Origin: Ruminococcaceae bacterium UBA6857
Lineage (GTDB): Bacteria > Bacillota > Clostridia > Oscillospirales > Acutalibacteraceae
DNA length: 5,368 bases
Assembly: GCA_002451715.1 (NCBI GenBank)
Contig: DKDD01000196.1
Span: 14,515 to 19,882 of the forward strand
Reading direction: 5' to 3'
The notes below the pieces were generated by a model, which was not told the DNA's origin, made no database searches, and was given only the letters and a program-made list of their open reading frames with translations. Numbering within the stretch: the first letter of the stretch is position 1; every line of letters begins with the position of its first letter. This document shows, piece after piece, positions 4,386 through 5,368 of this stretch. The translations under genes and the position numbers were made by a program.

Positions 4386-5159
4386 ATGAAACAGTATACA
4401 ATTGATGCGTTTACCGACAAGGTTTTTTCGGGAAATCCCGCCGCCGTTTGTGTGATGAACGAATGGCCGGATGACTGCACCATGCAGAACATCGCCATAG
4501 AGAACAACCTGTCCGAAACGGCTTTCGCTGTGAAAGACAGCGAGGCTTACCGCTTGCGTTGGTTTACACCGGGCGGTGAAGTGGAACTTTGCGGACATGC
4601 AACGCTTGCCACAGCCTATGTGATCAGCCGCTTTTATGAGCCTGAACAGAATATATTGCAGTTTGATACGCTCAGCGGGCGGCTGACCGTTAAAAAATAT
4701 GATGATTTATTTACGATGGATTTTCCGTCTTTTACATTGAAACCGATTCCCGTAACCGAGAAAATTATCCGTGCATTGGGAGCAAAGCCGAAAGAAGCAT
4801 ATATCGGAGCAGATATCGTTTGCGTGTTTGAAAATGAGAAACAAGTGCGAAGTGTTCAGCCGAATCAGGAATTGATTCGACAGATGGACGGTGTATGTTT
4901 TCACATCACCGCTCCGGGCAGCAAGGCCGATTGTGTGACCCGCAGCTTTGCACCGAAATGCGGTGTGGCAGAAGATCCGGTCTGCGGCAGAGGACACTGT
5001 CATGTGATTCCGTATTGGGCAAACAAACTCGGAAAGCAAAAACTGACTGCATATCAGGCATCCGCTCGCGGCGGTATGCTTTACTGTCAGTATGCAGAAG
5101 AACGCACGATGCTCAGCGGCAAGGCTGTACTTTTTTCTAAAGTGGAAATCTGTATTTAA
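4386..5159 (+). CDS. PhzF-family isomerase/epimerase, 257 aa
   Basis: PhzF proteins have the two-lobed diaminopimelate epimerase fold and move a proton on small, often amino-acid-like substrates. Lobe 1 has the typical opening Q3-Y-T-I-D-A-F-T-D, then GNPAAVC (16-22), the catalytic-type Glu44 in NLSETAF (41-47), TPGGEVELCGHATLATAY (61-78) with Cys69 and His71. Lobe 2 has GVAEDPVCGRGHC (193-205) with Asp197, and QASARGG (224-230). In common members the second motif is EDPVTGSAHC; here Thr is Cys200 and Ser is Arg202. The length is near the lower end of the family. Two adjacent ATGs exist (4383, 4386); I take the second because of ribosome-site spacing, a one-residue difference. It follows the aminotransferase with no promoter of its own. 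Family sure, reaction unknown. Confidence 0.92.
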   Translation: MKQYTIDAFTDKVFSGNPAAVCVMNEWPDDCTMQNIAIENNLSETAFAVKDSEAYRLRWFTPGGEVELCGHATLATAYVISRFYEPEQNILQFDTLSGRLTVKKYDDLFTMDFPSFTLKPIPVTEKIIRALGAKPKEAYIGADIVCVFENEKQVRSVQPNQELIRQMDGVCFHITAPGSKADCVTRSFAPKCGVAEDPVCGRGHCHVIPYWANKLGKQKLTAYQASARGGMLYCQYAEERTMLSGKAVLFSKVEICI

Positions 5160-5249
5160 TTTGTCTATTGTTTCAAGATTATATATGCCTTGAATTAATT
5201 GTTCGGAAGTTTGAGCGCTGCCACAAAGATAAAACATCGTTTGGAGTAG

Positions 5250-5277
5250 AAAAAAAGCCCGATAAAATCGGGCTTTT
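5250..5277. terminator. Bidirectional Rho-independent terminator
   Basis: A 7-bp GC-rich stem GCCCGAT / ATCGGGC (5257-5263 and 5267-5273) with a 3-base AAA loop, preceded by seven A (5250-5256) and followed by four T (5274-5277). Read rightward it ends the aminotransferase-PhzF operon, 91 nt after the PhzF-like stop. Read leftward it has a seven-T tail and ends the tRNA transcript. The leftward form looks stronger. Confidence 0.9.
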
Positions 5278-5308
5278 CGTGAAAGACAGCTATTTTGTCT
5301 CAACAATT

Positions 5309-5368
5309 TGGTGGACCTGAAGAGATTCGAACTCTCGACCTCTCGGATGCGAACCGAACGCTCTCCCA
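5309..5368 (-). tRNA. tRNA-Ala (anticodon CGC), 5' part cut by the window end
   Basis: Minus strand. The CCA end is encoded (5309-5311), preceded by discriminator A and the acceptor 3' strand CAGGTCC (5313-5319). Then come the T-arm GAGAG / CTCTT with loop TTCGAAT, the 5-nt variable loop AGGTC, and the anticodon arm TTCGG / CCGAG with loop TTCGCAT (5347-5353). The anticodon at 5349-5351 reads CGC, which decodes GCG, alanine. U70 in the acceptor strand allows the G3-U70 pair that marks tRNA-Ala, but the 5' partner lies outside the window. The D-loop part TGGGAGAGC is the last visible piece. Confidence 0.88.

Noticed and set aside
4707..5306. A 199-codon leftward open frame opposite the PhzF-like gene
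   Set aside because: It is antisense to a clear PhzF-family gene, runs through the terminator hairpin, and its protein shows no known motif. The PhzF frame explains the open reading.
1..5368. CRISPR array, insertion sequence, phage or defence genes
   Set aside because: No regularly spaced repeats, transposase, integrase, nuclease or toxin-antitoxin motifs were seen on either strand.

Overview
The window reads as a piece of chromosome from a low-to-moderate-GC Gram-positive anaerobe of the Clostridia type. This is inferred from purine-rich Shine-Dalgarno sites in front of nearly every gene, near-consensus sigma-A promoters, a tRNA gene with an encoded CCA end, and small protein families typical of Firmicutes (XRE regulator with a zinc ribbon, DUF6440). 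The species cannot be named from this sequence.

Left part (1-1960): four short genes all read leftward. In transcription order they are a GNAT acetyltransferase (1340-1852), a 62-residue DUF6440-type protein (1108-1296), an XRE regulator fused to a zinc ribbon (597-1037) and a Nudix hydrolase (87-503). Each has its own sigma-A-like promoter with a 17-nt spacer. Terminators and promoters are packed against or into neighbouring genes, so this looks like a run of separately controlled genes rather than one operon. The XRE promoter carries a palindrome over its -10 box, which suggests autoregulation.

Middle (1853-2291): about 440 bp without a convincing protein gene. It holds the GNAT promoter with a structured 5' leader, an AT-rich terminator-like hairpin, three tandem 8-mers, and a second leftward promoter. 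That promoter and the hairpin together would define a small RNA of about 140 nt.

Right part (2292-5159): a LysR-type regulator (leftward) diverges from a two-gene operon (rightward) of a PLP-dependent class I/II aminotransferase and a PhzF-family isomerase/epimerase. The layout is that of a LysR-controlled small-molecule pathway, probably acting on an amino acid, with unknown substrate. The PhzF-like protein has cysteines at both positions where, by my recollection of the family alignment, diaminopimelate epimerase has its two catalytic cysteines. It also keeps the Glu and Asp typical of PhzF.

Right edge (5160-5368): a GC-rich hairpin with A- and T-runs on its two sides can terminate both the rightward operon and a leftward tRNA-Ala (anticodon CGC), which is cut by the window end.
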